64,000 bases of DNA from Saprospiraceae bacterium (lineage in GTDB: Bacteria; Bacteroidota; Bacteroidia; Chitinophagales; Saprospiraceae): assembly GCA_016716335.1 (NCBI GenBank), contig JADJWN010000012.1, positions 79,006 to 143,005 on the forward strand. The letters are read 5' to 3'. Under the pieces are notes generated by a model. The model saw only the letters and a list, made by a program, of their open reading frames with translations. It had not been told where the DNA came from and searched no databases. This document shows, piece after piece, positions 46,034 through 55,971 of the stretch. Position numbers and translations under genes: made by a program. How positions within the stretch are numbered: the first letter of the stretch is position 1; every line of letters starts with the position of its first letter.

Positions 46034-46144
46034 ATGCACAACCAAAAAGACGAGACTTTATTTAAGGATTCACGGTTTTTGCTGGCACTAATGATGCTGA
46101 GCGTGCTTGGCACTTATCTCATGTCTGCAGTCAGCCAGCTGTAA
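46034..46144 (+). CDS. 36-residue single-helix membrane peptide
   Basis: ATG 46034 to TAA 46144. The product has a charged N-terminus (MHNQKDETLFKDSR) and one hydrophobic helix (FLLALMMLSVLGTYLMSAV). Support for a real gene: an intrinsic terminator 28 bases after the stop, no overlapping gene on either strand, and a striking dyad upstream. It resembles small stress or toxin peptides in shape only. No homolog is known to me. Confidence 0.5.
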   Translation: MHNQKDETLFKDSRFLLALMMLSVLGTYLMSAVSQL

Positions 46145-46172
46145 CTGTCCGGATTTCTTAAAAATTTCAGGG

Positions 46173-46203
46173 CCCGGAAGTATGTATGCTTCCGGGTTTT
46201 TTT
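46173..46203 (+). terminator. Intrinsic terminator of the small peptide gene
   Basis: CCCGGAAG (46173-46180) pairs exactly with CTTCCGGG (46189-46196), loop of 8, then seven T. Confidence 0.9.
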
Positions 46204-46369
46204 GTCCTCACAAATATTTTATTGATTTTCCTGATTGGGTTTCCGGGATATCCTCCTTTAAGGTTTCCCGTTTTAAGTCATTCCTTCAATCCTTCAGAAT
46301 ATTCCCATCTTTGAAGAAATATTCTTTACATTAGCTTTTGATTTTTTCGGATAACCTTATCACTTTTAT

Positions 46370-47158
46370 ATGACTAAGAAAGTTCTGTTTTACCTTTTTA
46401 TGTGGTGGAGCGGCATATTACTTTTTCTTTCATGCTCTACCAACAAAGCCGCTTTTCAGCAAAAAAAATTTGTATCGACACAAGGTGAATTAGCCTATAA
46501 TATTTTTTATCCCGAAAATTATCACAAGAAAAATTCAGGCCTTTTTCCTTTGCTGATATTCCTGCATGGTGCCGGAGAACGGGGCAGCGACAACATCAGT
46601 CAGCTCAAACATGTAGCTCCGATATTGCTGGAAAAAGAAAACAGAAAGAAATATCCTGCAATATTACTTTTTCCACAATGTCCGGAAAATGATTATTGGG
46701 CGCCTGTCAAAAGATTTGAATGGTCTTTTTCTGAAAAAGCCGGTCCTACTGCACCGATGCAGCGTTTGAATGAGCTGGTGGACATCGTCCTTTCTGACCC
46801 TAAAGTTGACAAAACCCGGGTTTATATCTCCGGATTGTCTATGGGCGGGTTTGGCACTTTCGATTATCTGAGCAGAAAGCCGGGATTGTTTGCAGGAGCC
46901 GTGGCCATATGCGGGGGTGCGGATACTACCGCTGTGAAAAATTTTGTAAACATTCCTCTCTGGATATTTCATGGAGCCAAAGATCCGGTTGTGCCTGTGG
47001 CATTATCCAGAGACATTGTCCAAAAACTGAGAGAACTGGGCGGCACCCCTGAATTTACAGAATATCCCGAAGGTGGCCATGACATCTGGAACGAAGTATA
47101 TCAGGATCCTCAAACCCTGCAATGGCTTTTTGCTCAAAAAAAATCTACCGATAAATGA
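46370..47158 (+). CDS. Secreted alpha/beta-hydrolase (esterase-like) lipoprotein
   Basis: A protein of 262 residues with a lipoprotein signal (GILLFLSC) and an alpha/beta-hydrolase fold of the phospholipase/carboxylesterase or predicted-peptidase group. The oxyanion segment is LLIFLHGAGERGSDN; the nucleophile elbow is GLSMGGFG. The Asp lies in WIFHGAKDPVVP and the His in EGGHDIWNE, so the triad is complete. Substrate unknown, probably an ester or a short peptide outside the cell. The start of the next gene overlaps its stop by 4 bases (ATGA), so the two are co-translated. Confidence 0.83.
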   Translation: MTKKVLFYLFMWWSGILLFLSCSTNKAAFQQKKFVSTQGELAYNIFYPENYHKKNSGLFPLLIFLHGAGERGSDNISQLKHVAPILLEKENRKKYPAILLFPQCPENDYWAPVKRFEWSFSEKAGPTAPMQRLNELVDIVLSDPKVDKTRVYISGLSMGGFGTFDYLSRKPGLFAGAVAICGGADTTAVKNFVNIPLWIFHGAKDPVVPVALSRDIVQKLRELGGTPEFTEYPEGGHDIWNEVYQDPQTLQWLFAQKKSTDK

Positions 47159-47736
47159 ATCCTTTGGTAAAAATTCTTTCCGGAGAAACACTGTATAAAG
47201 GCTGGTCAGAACTCACCAGATATGTGCTGCAATATACCCGAAAGGACGGTACAGCAGAACAACAAATCAGAGAAATCTACAACAGCGGCGACGGTGCAGC
47301 AGTATTATTATACAACAACTCCAAAAAAACGGTGATGCTGGTGCGGCAATTCCGCCTGCCGGCTTATCTCAATGGCCATCCTGATGGCATGCTTCTGGAG
47401 GTATGTGCGGGTATGCTGGATGAAAAAGACCCTGAAACCACCATTATCCGGGAGGTATATGAAGAAACCGGTATTAAAATTTCGCAAGTGACAAAAATAT
47501 TTGAAGCTTTTGCCACTCCGGGAGCTCACATGGAGAAAATCCACTTTTTCACAGCACCCTATCAAGACCATCAAAAACATCACGATGGTGGAGGTCTGTC
47601 TGAGGAGTCAGAAGAAATCGAACTCTACGAATTGCATTATGATCAAATTGATACCCATATACGGGAAGGTAAAATCGTAGATATCAAAACCATAGCTCTG
47701 CTTCAATACGGGCTGTTGCACCGTATTTTGCATTAA
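47155..47736 (+). CDS. NUDIX hydrolase (NudK/ADP-ribose pyrophosphatase-like)
   Basis: A protein of 193 residues with a NUDIX box in CAGMLDEKDPETTIIREVYEETGI; the REVYEETG core is intact. The N-terminal LTRYVLQYTRKDG and VMLVRQFRLPAYLNG segments and the size resemble GDP-mannose pyrophosphatase NudK, which hydrolyses GDP-mannose to GMP and mannose-1-phosphate. ADP-ribose pyrophosphatase is the alternative. It overlaps the preceding esterase gene. Confidence 0.86.
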   Translation: MNPLVKILSGETLYKGWSELTRYVLQYTRKDGTAEQQIREIYNSGDGAAVLLYNNSKKTVMLVRQFRLPAYLNGHPDGMLLEVCAGMLDEKDPETTIIREVYEETGIKISQVTKIFEAFATPGAHMEKIHFFTAPYQDHQKHHDGGGLSEESEEIELYELHYDQIDTHIREGKIVDIKTIALLQYGLLHRILH

Positions 47737-47870
47737 TTCTTACAAAAACCGATATATTATTGCATTTCAGTGTTTTCACTGATGAAGTTATATTATTTTA
47801 GCCACATCTTTGCATACTGTTGGTCCCCTGATTATTGAGATTTTTTATTTACATTAAAATCATTTAGACA

Positions 47871-49685
47871 ATGAACCGTCTGAAATGCACATTCTTATTT
47901 TTTGTTATCACCATTTCCGCCGCATATCCGCAAGTATATACGGATTATATCGGAGCGGGGCATTATAACGGCATCACTGCCACGGCAAGTAGTCATTCCG
48001 GACTATCCTCTCCGGACAAAACGCTCAATGGATCGGGACTGGATGCCCGGCTGATGGATGCCTCAAGATTTATGGCACAGGCAACTTTCGGGGCGGATAT
48101 GGAGCTGATTGAAGAGGTGGCTGAAATGGGATACGAAAACTGGATCAACCAGCAATACACACTTCCTCCGTCATACATTTTGCCCAAACTTAATGAAATC
48201 TGGAACGAAATACTGTTTGCTTCAGGCGATCCGGAATTGTTCGGACCCTGGGCTGTGCACTTCAATTATGCCTGGTGGCAGACCAATATGACCAATCAGG
48301 ACCTGCTGAGACACCGTATTGCCTATGCATTAAGTCAGATACTGGTCATTTCTATCAATTCTGATCTCAGAGACTGGGGAGAGGCTCTGTCGTCATATTA
48401 TGATGTACTTCTTCAGCATGCATTCGGAAACTACAAAGACCTGCTCATGGCCGTATCTCTCCATCCTTCCATGGGCTATTATCTCAGCCATCTGAATAAT
48501 CCCAAAGAAGATCCTGACAATAATATAAGACCGGATGAAAATTATGCCCGTGAGATCATGCAGCTTTTCACCATCGGATTGTATATGCTCAATCAGGATG
48601 GAAGCAGGATACTTGATAATAATGGCAATCCTGTTCCCACATACACCCAGGAAGATATCCGCCAGGTAGCCAAAGTCTTCACCGGACTGGGAGGCGGTGC
48701 GCTCGAAGATTGGGTTACCTGGGCAAATGCACCTTATTTTGGTGCTAATATCTATGTGATAGACAAGACAGTACCCATGATTATGTTTCCTGCCTTCCAT
48801 GACAATGGACCTAAAAACTTTATGGGTTTCAGTATTCCTGCGGGTCAGTCTGGTATGACCGATATTCAGCAGACGGTGGATTTTCTTTTCAACCACCCTA
48901 ACACTCCTCCTTTTGTTGCGTATCGCCTGATTCAACGGCTCGTCAAGTCCAACCCCTCTCCGGGCTATGTCAGCAGGGTAGCAGGTGCCTTTATCAATAA
49001 TGGTCAGGGGGTACGGGGCGATATGAAGGCCGTGATCAAAGCAATCCTGCTGGACCCGGAAGCAAGAAATGGCCAGTATATGGATGACGAAACCACCGGA
49101 AAAATGAGAGAACCGATGCTGCGTTACGTACATATATGCCGCTCATTACCCACAGGGTCCGACAGAAACCGCTACTGGAACAGTGCCTATGAATATCTGG
49201 ACTTGACCAAACAACATGTGCTGGCTTCCCCTACAGTATTTAATTTTTATAATCCTGACCATCAGCCGGCCGGTGATATTGCAGATGCAGGACTGGTGGC
49301 TCCGGAATTTAAGCTGCATAATACGGCTACATCAGTGGGTTACATCAATGCTGCCAATGCATGGGCTATCTGGAATTATCTCATGTACAGTTGGGAAGGC
49401 TCAGAAGGTAATCCGGATGCTGCATACCTCCTGACCAACGAACTGGAAGGTATTTTCAGTCCGGTGGGCCCTCCCACTCCCAACGACCCTGTAAAAACCG
49501 AACTCCTGATCAACGAACTGGATAAAGTTCTCACTCACGGACAGCTGACTGACGAAACGCGAAATATCCTGCGCAACCGCCTCAATACCATATACTGGCC
49601 CTGGAACAACGACTGGATATGGTGGAGAGTGCGTATGGCTATTTACCTGATTATGATTTCACCGGATTACGTAATTACAAAATAG
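47871..49685 (+). CDS. DUF1800 family secreted protein
   Basis: A protein of 604 residues with a signal peptide (CTFLFFVITISAAYPQ). The family core is visible: RFMAQATFGADMELIEEVAEMGYENWINQQY, RHRIAYALSQILVIS, DENYAREIMQLFTIGLYMLNQDG, PVPTYTQEDIRQVAKVFTGL, FVAYRLIQRLVKSNPSPGYVSRV and RMAIYLIMISPDYVITK. DUF1800 proteins are almost always encoded next to DUF1501 proteins, as here (7 bases apart). Function unknown; export and co-function with the DUF1501 protein are expected. Confidence 0.9.
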   Translation: MNRLKCTFLFFVITISAAYPQVYTDYIGAGHYNGITATASSHSGLSSPDKTLNGSGLDARLMDASRFMAQATFGADMELIEEVAEMGYENWINQQYTLPPSYILPKLNEIWNEILFASGDPELFGPWAVHFNYAWWQTNMTNQDLLRHRIAYALSQILVISINSDLRDWGEALSSYYDVLLQHAFGNYKDLLMAVSLHPSMGYYLSHLNNPKEDPDNNIRPDENYAREIMQLFTIGLYMLNQDGSRILDNNGNPVPTYTQEDIRQVAKVFTGLGGGALEDWVTWANAPYFGANIYVIDKTVPMIMFPAFHDNGPKNFMGFSIPAGQSGMTDIQQTVDFLFNHPNTPPFVAYRLIQRLVKSNPSPGYVSRVAGAFINNGQGVRGDMKAVIKAILLDPEARNGQYMDDETTGKMREPMLRYVHICRSLPTGSDRNRYWNSAYEYLDLTKQHVLASPTVFNFYNPDHQPAGDIADAGLVAPEFKLHNTATSVGYINAANAWAIWNYLMYSWEGSEGNPDAAYLLTNELEGIFSPVGPPTPNDPVKTELLINELDKVLTHGQLTDETRNILRNRLNTIYWPWNNDWIWWRVRMAIYLIMISPDYVITK

Positions 49686-49692
49686 ACCTTTT

Positions 49693-51108
49693 ATGAAAAA
49701 CCATATACATAGGGCAAGCAGAAGAAAGTTTTTGGGGCAGGCAAGCTGTGCAGCCGTGGGTTATACCACCCTGTATTCCACACTTTTCAATCTCAAGGCT
49801 CTCAACACACTGACCGGATTTGACTCCACTGTGGCTGCCACCGGAGATTACAAGGCGTTGGTTTGTATATTGAATTCTGGGGGTGCAGACTCGTTCAACA
49901 TGCTGATACCCAGAGATGCCGCTTCACATGCCGAATATGCCACCACCCGATCCAATCTTGCTATTCCGGCAAACAACCTGATACCCATTAATCCTATTAA
50001 TCCACCGCCCGGTAAATTGTATGGTCTGCATCCTTCCATGGTGCATATGGCCAATATGTTCAACACCGGCAAGTTATCATTTATCAATAATATCGGCTCT
50101 CTGATTCAGCCCATTACCAAACAACAGTACAATGACGGTTCCGTTCCCGTACCTCTGGGATTATACTCGCATGCCGATCAGATTATGCACTGGCAGACCG
50201 GTATCCCACATGCCCGGGTAGCTCAGGGGTGGGCGGGCAAAATGGCAGATATCATGATGGCTTCCAATCAGAATCAGACCATATCCATGAATATTTCCCT
50301 GTCCGGTTCCAATCTCTTTCAGACCGGAAACAATACAGTAGAATATTCTCTTGACCCCTTTGAAGGCAGCCGAGGCATCATCGGATATGAGGGAGACTGG
50401 ATCATCAATGAAATGCGCACTGCAGCCATCAATGATCTGGTGAACGCTACCTATCAGAATGTTTTTAAAAAACATACACCAGAGTAATCAAAACGGCCAT
50501 AGACAGCAACCATGTTGACCTCAGCACTGGCAAATGCCCCAACCTTCAATGTACCCTTTGACGATGAAAGTGAGCTTTCCATGGCACTTTGTATGATTGC
50601 CAAAACCATTGCGGCAAGAGACCAGTTGCAAATGTCGAGGCAAATCTTCTTCGTAGAATACGGTGGCTGGGATCATCATGATGAATTGCTGCAAAATCAG
50701 CAGGCCAAGCTCACTGAATTAGACAATGCCCTGTATCAGTTCAATGCGGCTTTGGAACAACTTGGCGTGTCCAATAATGTGACCACCTTCTCCCTCTCCG
50801 AATTTGCCCGGACACTGACATCTAATGGCAACGGTACGGATCACTCCTGGGGAGGCAATGTCTTCGTAATGGGTGGCGCTGTAAATGGCAGACGTTTTTT
50901 TGGTACCTATCCTTCTCTCCAATTGGACAGTCCGCTGGAGATTGGCAGCGGTACACTTATTCCAACTACCTCAGCAGATGAGTACTTCGCTGAAATTGCT
51001 CTCTGGTATGGTTTGCCGGCATCTGAATTGCTTACGCTTTTTCCCAATCTGGGATATTTCTATACTCCGGGCAGTCCAAACCCGCCTTTGGGATTTTTAA
51101 ATATCTAA
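49693..51108 (+). pseudogene. DUF1501 family Tat-exported protein, compensating frameshifts
   Basis: Restored length about 471 residues. The N-terminus has a twin-arginine signal (ASRRKFLGQASCAAVGY), followed by the DUF1501 core: LVCILNSGGADSFNMLIP, KLYGLHPSMV and, in the second part, FFVEYGGWDHHDELLQNQ, FALRTL-like SEFARTLTSNGNGTDHSWGGN. The frame ends at TAA 50485. One added A in the A6 run at 50467-50472 restores TYTRVIKTAIDSNHVD. Removal of one C near 50520 returns to the original frame (SALANAPTFNVPFDDE). The two opposite lesions are 50 bases apart, which argues for sequence errors rather than decay. Sits between DUF1800 and a T9SS protein in one operon. Confidence 0.82.
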
Positions 51109-51119
51109 TTGTCTTGATT

Positions 51120-52124
51120 ATGAAATCAGTATTATTGCCATATAATTTAATTCTTTGTTTTTCAATTCTGGCTTCTTCCCTGAGTGCACAAAGTATGTGG
51201 TACGAAAACCGGCACTCTACCAATGCCCGGGATGCCTGGCTGTCCTGTGCTGCCTCTGCCAATCCCAACAGTGCCCGCGGTATGTCTCACTGGATAAGAT
51301 ATGACCTGGGATATGTATATACCCTGAATGCAAGCCGGATCTGGAATTATAATGTGCCCAATCAGACAGGAAATGGCATCCAGCAGGCTGCCATTGATAT
51401 ATCTACGGATGGTACAAACTGGATACATGTCGGTAATTTTATTTTTCCACAGGCCAATGCCTCCGGATTTTATGAGGGATTTGACGGCCCGGATTTCGCT
51501 ATGTCTCAAGCCCGTTATATCCTCATTACGGCTCTCAGCAATTATGGCGGCAGTTGCTACGGACTGGCGGAGATAAAAGTCAATGTAGCCAACAGTCCGC
51601 TACCTGTATCTTTACTTGCCATGGATGTGGAATGCAAGGATGTTCCTGTCCTTCATTGGAGTACCGCCGGCGAAAGCAATAATGATTACTTTGAAATCCA
51701 GTATTCTGAAAATACCGTTGAATGGAAACCTTACCAGAGAGTCAAGGGAGCCGGGAACACCCAAAAACGCACCAACTATTCCCAAAATTTAGACATCCCC
51801 CGAACATCGCTTACCTATGTCCGTTTGATGCAGGTAGATTTGGATGGCAGAGAACATATCCTGCCGATGATCAAAATGGATTGTCATAGCCGGGCCTCAT
51901 CCCTTCAGATATATCCCAATCCTGCCGTAGATCGAATACAGATACAATCCAATGAAGTCCAGATTAATTCATACCGCATCCTGACTTCTGATGGAAGAGT
52001 GGTAAAATCAGGTATCATGTCGGAGAGAAGCAGCATTTCACTTGCCGATCTCAGGCCGGGTAATTATTTCATTGGTCTGGAAACCGGAGAGGGTATGATT
52101 TACAGAGAATTTGTGAAGATGTGA
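51120..52124 (+). CDS. T9SS-sorted protein with discoidin-like domain
   Basis: A protein of 334 residues from ATG 51120 (the frame is open from TTG 51114), with a signal peptide ending SLSAQ. The N-terminal half looks like an F5/8-type C (discoidin) carbohydrate-binding domain: ARGMSHWIRYDLGYVYTLNASRIWNY, STDGTNWIHVG and ARYILITALSNYGGSCYGLAEIKV. A short fibronectin-like part follows. The C-terminal 75 residues are a T9SS type A sorting domain (LQIYPNPAVDRIQIQ, then ISLADLRPGNYFIGL). It follows DUF1501 by 11 bases in the same operon, so the three are probably exported together. Confidence 0.82.
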   Translation: MKSVLLPYNLILCFSILASSLSAQSMWYENRHSTNARDAWLSCAASANPNSARGMSHWIRYDLGYVYTLNASRIWNYNVPNQTGNGIQQAAIDISTDGTNWIHVGNFIFPQANASGFYEGFDGPDFAMSQARYILITALSNYGGSCYGLAEIKVNVANSPLPVSLLAMDVECKDVPVLHWSTAGESNNDYFEIQYSENTVEWKPYQRVKGAGNTQKRTNYSQNLDIPRTSLTYVRLMQVDLDGREHILPMIKMDCHSRASSLQIYPNPAVDRIQIQSNEVQINSYRILTSDGRVVKSGIMSERSSISLADLRPGNYFIGLETGEGMIYREFVKM

Positions 52125-52160
52125 GGATTTATTCATTTGGTTTTGATTTTGGTGGTATCT

Positions 52161-52550
52161 GTGCCGCTCCTATGGAGCTGTGTTGTTTGTTGCTTTTTCT
52201 TTTTGCTATTATCATTTCGCTCCTATGGAGCTCTTTTCCTGACTTTACTATTACCTTATTTTCAATCCTCTCTTAATTTTATCAGCCCCGGATGGGCGGT
52301 ATGTTTATAAACTGTCGTCCTTTTTGCTCAATAAGCTCCGTAGGAGTGATATCTTATTCCCGCATTATTCCAGATTCTCTTTCTTTTTTTTATTCGCCTT
52401 TTGCGTCGGTCCTACGGAGCTTGTATTGACTGCTTACCGGTTTTCTATAAAGCTTTCGCTCCTATGGAGCTCTCTTTTCTGTTATCAGCCCCGGTGGGGC
52501 GATATGTTTATAAACTATAGTCCTTCAGGCACGATAAGCTCCGTAGGAGC
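52161..52550. repeat. REP palindrome cluster upstream of the RAYT gene
   Basis: Three palindromes recur. GCTCCTATGGAGC is at 52166, 52219 and 52458. AGCTCCGTAGGAG is at 52334 and 52537, with its reverse complement at 52410-52423. GCCCCGGTGGGGC is at 52488, with a degenerate copy at 52285. The block from about 52161 to 52350 is copied downstream of the transposase gene at about 53348-53535. The 52125-52698 gap holds no gene; the part after 52560 is AT-rich. Confidence 0.85.
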
Positions 52551-52698
52551 GATACTTTACTGACGTTATTGGTGCAATATTTTTGTAAATAACTTATTTT
52601 AGATTTCTATTGCAATTCTTGGAAATTTTAATTCTAATACGAAATTAGGATTATTACAACTATTCCGATCTTTGAATGTATATTCATAAACATAAGCT

Positions 52699-53196
52699 AT
52701 GCCGAATACGTACACCCAATTATATGTTCATGTGGTTTTTGCCGTCCGAAACCGTGCAAATTTCATTTCAAAATCATGGAAAGAAAATTTATATAAATAC
52801 ATTACCGGAATTGTATCAAATAAAAACCAAAAGCTACTTGCCATAAATGGGATGCCTGACCACCTGCATCTGCTTATTGGATTAAAGCCAGATTGCAACC
52901 TTTCTGATCTGGTAAGAGATATAAAAGCCAATTCATCAAAATGGATTAATGAAAATAAATATATAGTAGGTAAATTCGAATGGCAAAATGGTTTTGGGGC
53001 ATTTACAGTAGGTCAATCGCAGGTTGATAGAGTTATAAAATATATATTGAATCAGGAACAGCACCATAAGATAAAATCTTTTAAAGATGAATACATAGAA
53101 TTTCTGAATGCGTATAAAATTGAATTTAAAACTGAATTTCTTTTTGAAGATTATGGTATATCTCCCATGGATCTAAATAGTATGGATGAATCTTAA
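52699..53196 (+). mobile_element. IS200-like transposase of the RAYT type
   Basis: A protein of 165 residues of the Y1/HUH transposase family: TQLYVHVVFAVRNRANFISKSWKE, the metal-binding H-x-H in GMPDHLHLLIGLKP, DIKANSSKWINEN, GKFEWQNGFGAFTVGQSQ, and the catalytic tyrosine helix VIKYILNQEQHHK. REP-associated tyrosine transposases (RAYTs) process REP hairpins; this gene is flanked on both sides by REP palindromes and direct repeats. All catalytic residues are present. It has no accessory TnpB. The gene is AT-rich against its surroundings. Confidence 0.9.
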
Positions 53197-53309
53197 TGTT
53201 ATTTTATTTCGCTCCATTTAAGTTTATTTAATGTTCTTTTTTAAGGTGAATTTTTATTTCTTTCTTTTTCATTACGTTTCTGGAAGTGCGGTATCTTAGC
53301 CCCGCATGA

Positions 53310-53535
53310 TTCCAGAATTTCTTTTCTCTTTTCTTTTGGCACCTTTAGTGCCGCTCTGATGGAGTTCTGTTAATCGCTTATTATTATTTGTAATTATCAT
53401 TTCGCTCCTATGGAGCTCTTTTCCTGACTTGACTATTACCTTATTTTCAATCCTCTCTTGATTTTATCAGCCCCGGTGGGGCGATATGTATATAAGTTGT
53501 CGTTCTTCTGACGCCCTTTGCTCCGTAGGAGTGGT
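53310..53535. repeat. REP palindrome cluster downstream of the RAYT gene
   Basis: GCTCCTATGGAGC at 53404, GCCCCGGTGGGGC at 53470-53482 and GCTCCGTAGGAG at 53520 occur in the same order and spacing as in the upstream copy at 52219-52348. The connecting sequence (for example TTTTCCTGACTT and TTATTTTCAATCCTCTCTT) is nearly identical. A further unit at 53310-53345 matches 52352-52400. Confidence 0.85.
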
Positions 53536-53610
53536 ATTTTTCTTTAATTTTACAGACATACATAGGTTTATTGATATTATCCTAACCTGAAGTTATTTGT
53601 CTGAAACTTT

Positions 53611-54393
53611 TCACTGCCTGTACAACAACAACTTTTCTCCATTTGAGGCAGTAATCAGCATTTTGCCGTTTTCTATGTAGTATTTTCCAAGTTCGACTTG
53701 CTGGGTGACGCCGTCCTGGGTGATGCTCAGGAACAGTTTGTTACCTTCTGTGTACCAGAAAACTCCGGGTAACGTATTGACACCTTGCCCGGTACTGCTC
53801 CCACTGTAATTGCTGCCACTGATAGTTGAAGATGAAGCTCCCTCTGCCATACTGCCATCAGCATTAAATATCATGGTCTCCCGTGTGCTCAAAGATCCGT
53901 AGCTGTCATTAAAGCCGTATCCCGAGCTGTAATTACTTTCTTTGACCCAGGCTCCGGTCACTTTGCTGTCCCGTGATTTGCCTGCCACCGGATTTTTAAT
54001 TGATTTTTCTGATGCGGGGGCATTGTCATTGGTTTTTACATCAATATCTGTCTTTTTGAATACCACATCCATACTTTGTTTGATTCCGATTACATCCATA
54101 GTCATGACCATTTTCAATTCATCGTCCTGAAGCCTGCCTTCCAGCTCCAGAATTAAACCCCACATTTTCTCCTTAGCTCTGCCTTTCAGCCTGTTTCCTG
54201 AATAACCGGCCTGTACGCTGTAGGTACTTTCCGAATCATTCATTATACCTTTCAGCTTGCCTCCACCATCAGGTTCCAGATTCAGGCTTACTTTTTCCCC
54301 ATTGATTATCCCAGTATATGCCCCGGCAAAATTCTGGGCCTGCAAAATATGGGTCATAAAGAAACTCAGGGTTAATAACATTAAGTTTTTCAT
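53611..54393 (-). CDS. Hypothetical secreted protein
   Basis: A protein of 260 residues with a signal peptide (LMLLTLSFFMTHILQAQ). The mature N-terminal part (NFAGAYTGIINGEKVSLNLEPDGG) is a lipocalin-like or beta-barrel-like repeat. A Ser/Gly/Asn-rich linker (EGASSSTISGSNYSGSSTGQ) follows, then a second beta part ending KLLLYRQ, with similarity of spacing to the first. The family is not recognised. Single gene, minus strand, next to the REP cluster. Confidence 0.6.
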   Translation of the reverse strand: MKNLMLLTLSFFMTHILQAQNFAGAYTGIINGEKVSLNLEPDGGGKLKGIMNDSESTYSVQAGYSGNRLKGRAKEKMWGLILELEGRLQDDELKMVMTMDVIGIKQSMDVVFKKTDIDVKTNDNAPASEKSIKNPVAGKSRDSKVTGAWVKESNYSSGYGFNDSYGSLSTRETMIFNADGSMAEGASSSTISGSNYSGSSTGQGVNTLPGVFWYTEGNKLFLSITQDGVTQQVELGKYYIENGKMLITASNGEKLLLYRQ

Positions 54394-54659
54394 TATTTGG
54401 TGTTTTCGTTTGATCTAAAGAATATTTGTATTTGAACATCCGGTATTTCTGAACTCTGACGGAATTTTTATTGCTCAAATATATCAAAGTTTGATCTTAT
54501 TGCTTCATTAAGTTTTTCAAATATGCTTTAATACTTCTTTTTAAGTTCCTGCTAATATCTCGTTAGGTTACATCCGGATTTCTTTTTGAATATTTCATCC
54601 CCTGCTATACAGGAAATATTGCCCCGATTTCAGACCTTTATCCTGCTAAAAGTACTTGT

Positions 54660-55940
54660 ATGAGAATAGCCATAATAGGCGCTGGATGTTCAGGTATCAC
54701 CGCCGTTAAAAATCTCGTAGAACAGGGGTTTACAGAGGTAGTTTGTTATGAACAATCCGGCAGAATAGGCGGCAATTGGGTATATAATGCGGATACCGGT
54801 CATTCCAGCGTAATGGAAAATACCTTCATGATCAGCTCAAAGAAGATGTCAGAATTTCTGGATTTTCCGATGCCTGACGATTATCCGGACTATCCTTCTC
54901 ATAAGCTGGTATTGCAGTATTTTGAATCTTATTGCACTCATTTCGGCATTTATCCTTATATCCGCTTTCACAGCAAGGTGGATAAGGCAATACTGAATCC
55001 GGAAGGAAAATGGGCTGTTTATTCCAACAGCAGTGAAGTGCCGGAAATTTTTGATTATCTGCTCGTGGCCAACGGCCATCATTCGGTTCCCAGACATTAT
55101 AAAATACCCGGACATTTTTCAGGAGAATACATGCATTCGCATGATTTTAAGAATAATAAAGGTTTTGAAAATAAACGGGTGCTCGTGATTGGCGGGGGTA
55201 ATTCTGCCTGTGATGTTGCTGTGGAATGCAGTCGTGTGGCAGCAAAGACTGTTATCAGTATGCGCAGGCCCCATTATATTGTACCTAAATTTTTCATGGG
55301 CAAACCCACCGATACTTTTAATGATACCATGCGTTATCTGCCGGATGTCGTAGCAGAAAAACTGAGAAAACTGAGTCTGAAGATACAGGTAGGTAATTAT
55401 GAAGATTATGGTTTGAAAAATCCTGACTTCCCGGTCACTTATGACCATCCGACGGTCAATAGTGAGCTGCTTTATTTATTGCGTCACGGCAGGGTAAAAG
55501 CCGCAGTCGGTATCAGGGAAGCTGAGGGTAAAACTGTGGTTTTTGAAGATGGCACGGCCGACGAATTTGATGTGATTGTCGCCGCTACCGGATATAAAAT
55601 CGCCACTCCTTTTTTTGACCCTGATTTTCTGGATTATTCAGAAGCCGAATCCATTGAACTTTATCTTCGTATGTTTCACCCGGATTATCCTTCGCTGATA
55701 TTTATCGGCCTGGTTCAACCTCAGGGTGCCATCTGGCCATTATCAGATATTCAATCGAGACTGGCTGCCAAATACATTAAAGGCGAATGGAAACTCCCTG
55801 AAAACCTGAGAAGTCTGGCCAAAAAAGAGGCGGAGGACATCCGGCGGAGTTTCCTGCCGGAAAAACGCCATACCATCGAAGTCCATTATATTCTCTACCT
55901 GGAAAAGCTGGCTAAACTGGCTGGCTACAGGCTGAAGTGA
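54660..55940 (+). CDS. Flavin-containing monooxygenase
   Basis: A protein of 426 residues of the class B flavoprotein monooxygenases. The FAD Rossmann motif GAGCSG is at residues 7-12. The FMO-identifying motif FSGEYMHSHDF (FxGxxxHxxxF) and the NADPH motif GGGNSACDVA follow near residues 150-180. A second ATG-type site, DVIVAATGYK, is the usual FMO ending motif. Such enzymes oxygenate N or S atoms, or perform Baeyer-Villiger reactions; the substrate is unknown. There is no signal peptide. Single gene, intact. Confidence 0.9.
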   Translation: MRIAIIGAGCSGITAVKNLVEQGFTEVVCYEQSGRIGGNWVYNADTGHSSVMENTFMISSKKMSEFLDFPMPDDYPDYPSHKLVLQYFESYCTHFGIYPYIRFHSKVDKAILNPEGKWAVYSNSSEVPEIFDYLLVANGHHSVPRHYKIPGHFSGEYMHSHDFKNNKGFENKRVLVIGGGNSACDVAVECSRVAAKTVISMRRPHYIVPKFFMGKPTDTFNDTMRYLPDVVAEKLRKLSLKIQVGNYEDYGLKNPDFPVTYDHPTVNSELLYLLRHGRVKAAVGIREAEGKTVVFEDGTADEFDVIVAATGYKIATPFFDPDFLDYSEAESIELYLRMFHPDYPSLIFIGLVQPQGAIWPLSDIQSRLAAKYIKGEWKLPENLRSLAKKEAEDIRRSFLPEKRHTIEVHYILYLEKLAKLAGYRLK

Positions 55941-55971
55941 AAGAAATAATCCGAAACTCCTTATACAGGTT

